Shown piece after piece: positions 7,149 through 7,189 of a stretch of DNA of 7,189 nt. Position numbers and translations under genes: made by a program. The notes below the pieces were generated by a model that searched no databases, was not told where the DNA came from, and saw nothing but the letters and a program-made list of their open reading frames with translations. The stretch comes from Nitrospira defluvii (lineage in GTDB: Bacteria; Nitrospirota; Nitrospiria; Nitrospirales; Nitrospiraceae): contig JACQHN010000484.1 in the NCBI GenBank assembly GCA_016199015.1, positions 1 to 7,189 of the forward strand, given 5' to 3'. Positions within the stretch are counted from its first letter, which is position 1. Each line of letters begins with the position of its first letter.

Positions 7149-7189
7149 CGATGGCGCGACAGACGGAGTGGCGCGTCGGCAGGCCCACA

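Noticed and set aside
7149..7189. Promoter or ribosome binding site upstream of the first gene
   Set aside because: The 41 available bases show no clear -10 box or Shine-Dalgarno, and the reading frame is open throughout, so the true upstream context lies outside the window.

Overview
The window is a compact, one-directional glycosyltransferase (GT) operon. All four genes lie on the minus strand, so transcription runs from position 7189 towards 1. Coding sequence covers almost everything from 7148 down to 82. The four genes are joined by overlaps of 11, 4 and 4 bases, which implies one polycistronic message with translational coupling. I see no tRNA, rRNA, CRISPR array or transposase. No promoter is visible, because only 41 bases lie upstream of the first gene and its reading frame stays open to the window edge.

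In transcription order: (1) 7148-4737, an 803-residue protein with two GT-A (GT2) catalytic domains followed by at least six tetratricopeptide-like units; (2) 4747-3554, a GT9 (ADP-heptose:LPS heptosyltransferase-like) enzyme; (3) 3557-1740, a CgeB/DUF3880-type GT-B enzyme with an extra N-terminal segment resembling the start of Maf/DUF115 flagellin-modification proteins; (4) 1743-82, a second GT9 enzyme, paralogous to (2), with a four-cysteine cluster and a C-terminal extension of about 190 residues. Positions 1-81, after the last stop codon, hold a short GC-rich stretch with a 6-bp hairpin, a tandem 7-mer and a 12-base interrupted palindrome. It looks like an end-of-operon repeat element.

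Together the genes encode five predicted glycosyltransferase domains (two GT2, two GT9, one CgeB-like). None has a recognisable signal peptide or membrane segment, so they probably act in the cytoplasm, each adding a sugar to a growing glycan. No polymerase, flippase, ligase or sugar-nucleotide synthesis gene is present. The TPR array and the Maf-like segment favour a protein acceptor such as flagellin over lipopolysaccharide core, but this is inference: no flagellar gene is in the window.

The organism is a moderately GC-rich bacterium. This mixture of GT9, CgeB-type and multi-domain GT2 genes is reminiscent of Nitrospirota (for example Nitrospira) or of Geobacter-like bacteria. I lean towards Nitrospira with low confidence, since no marker gene is present.
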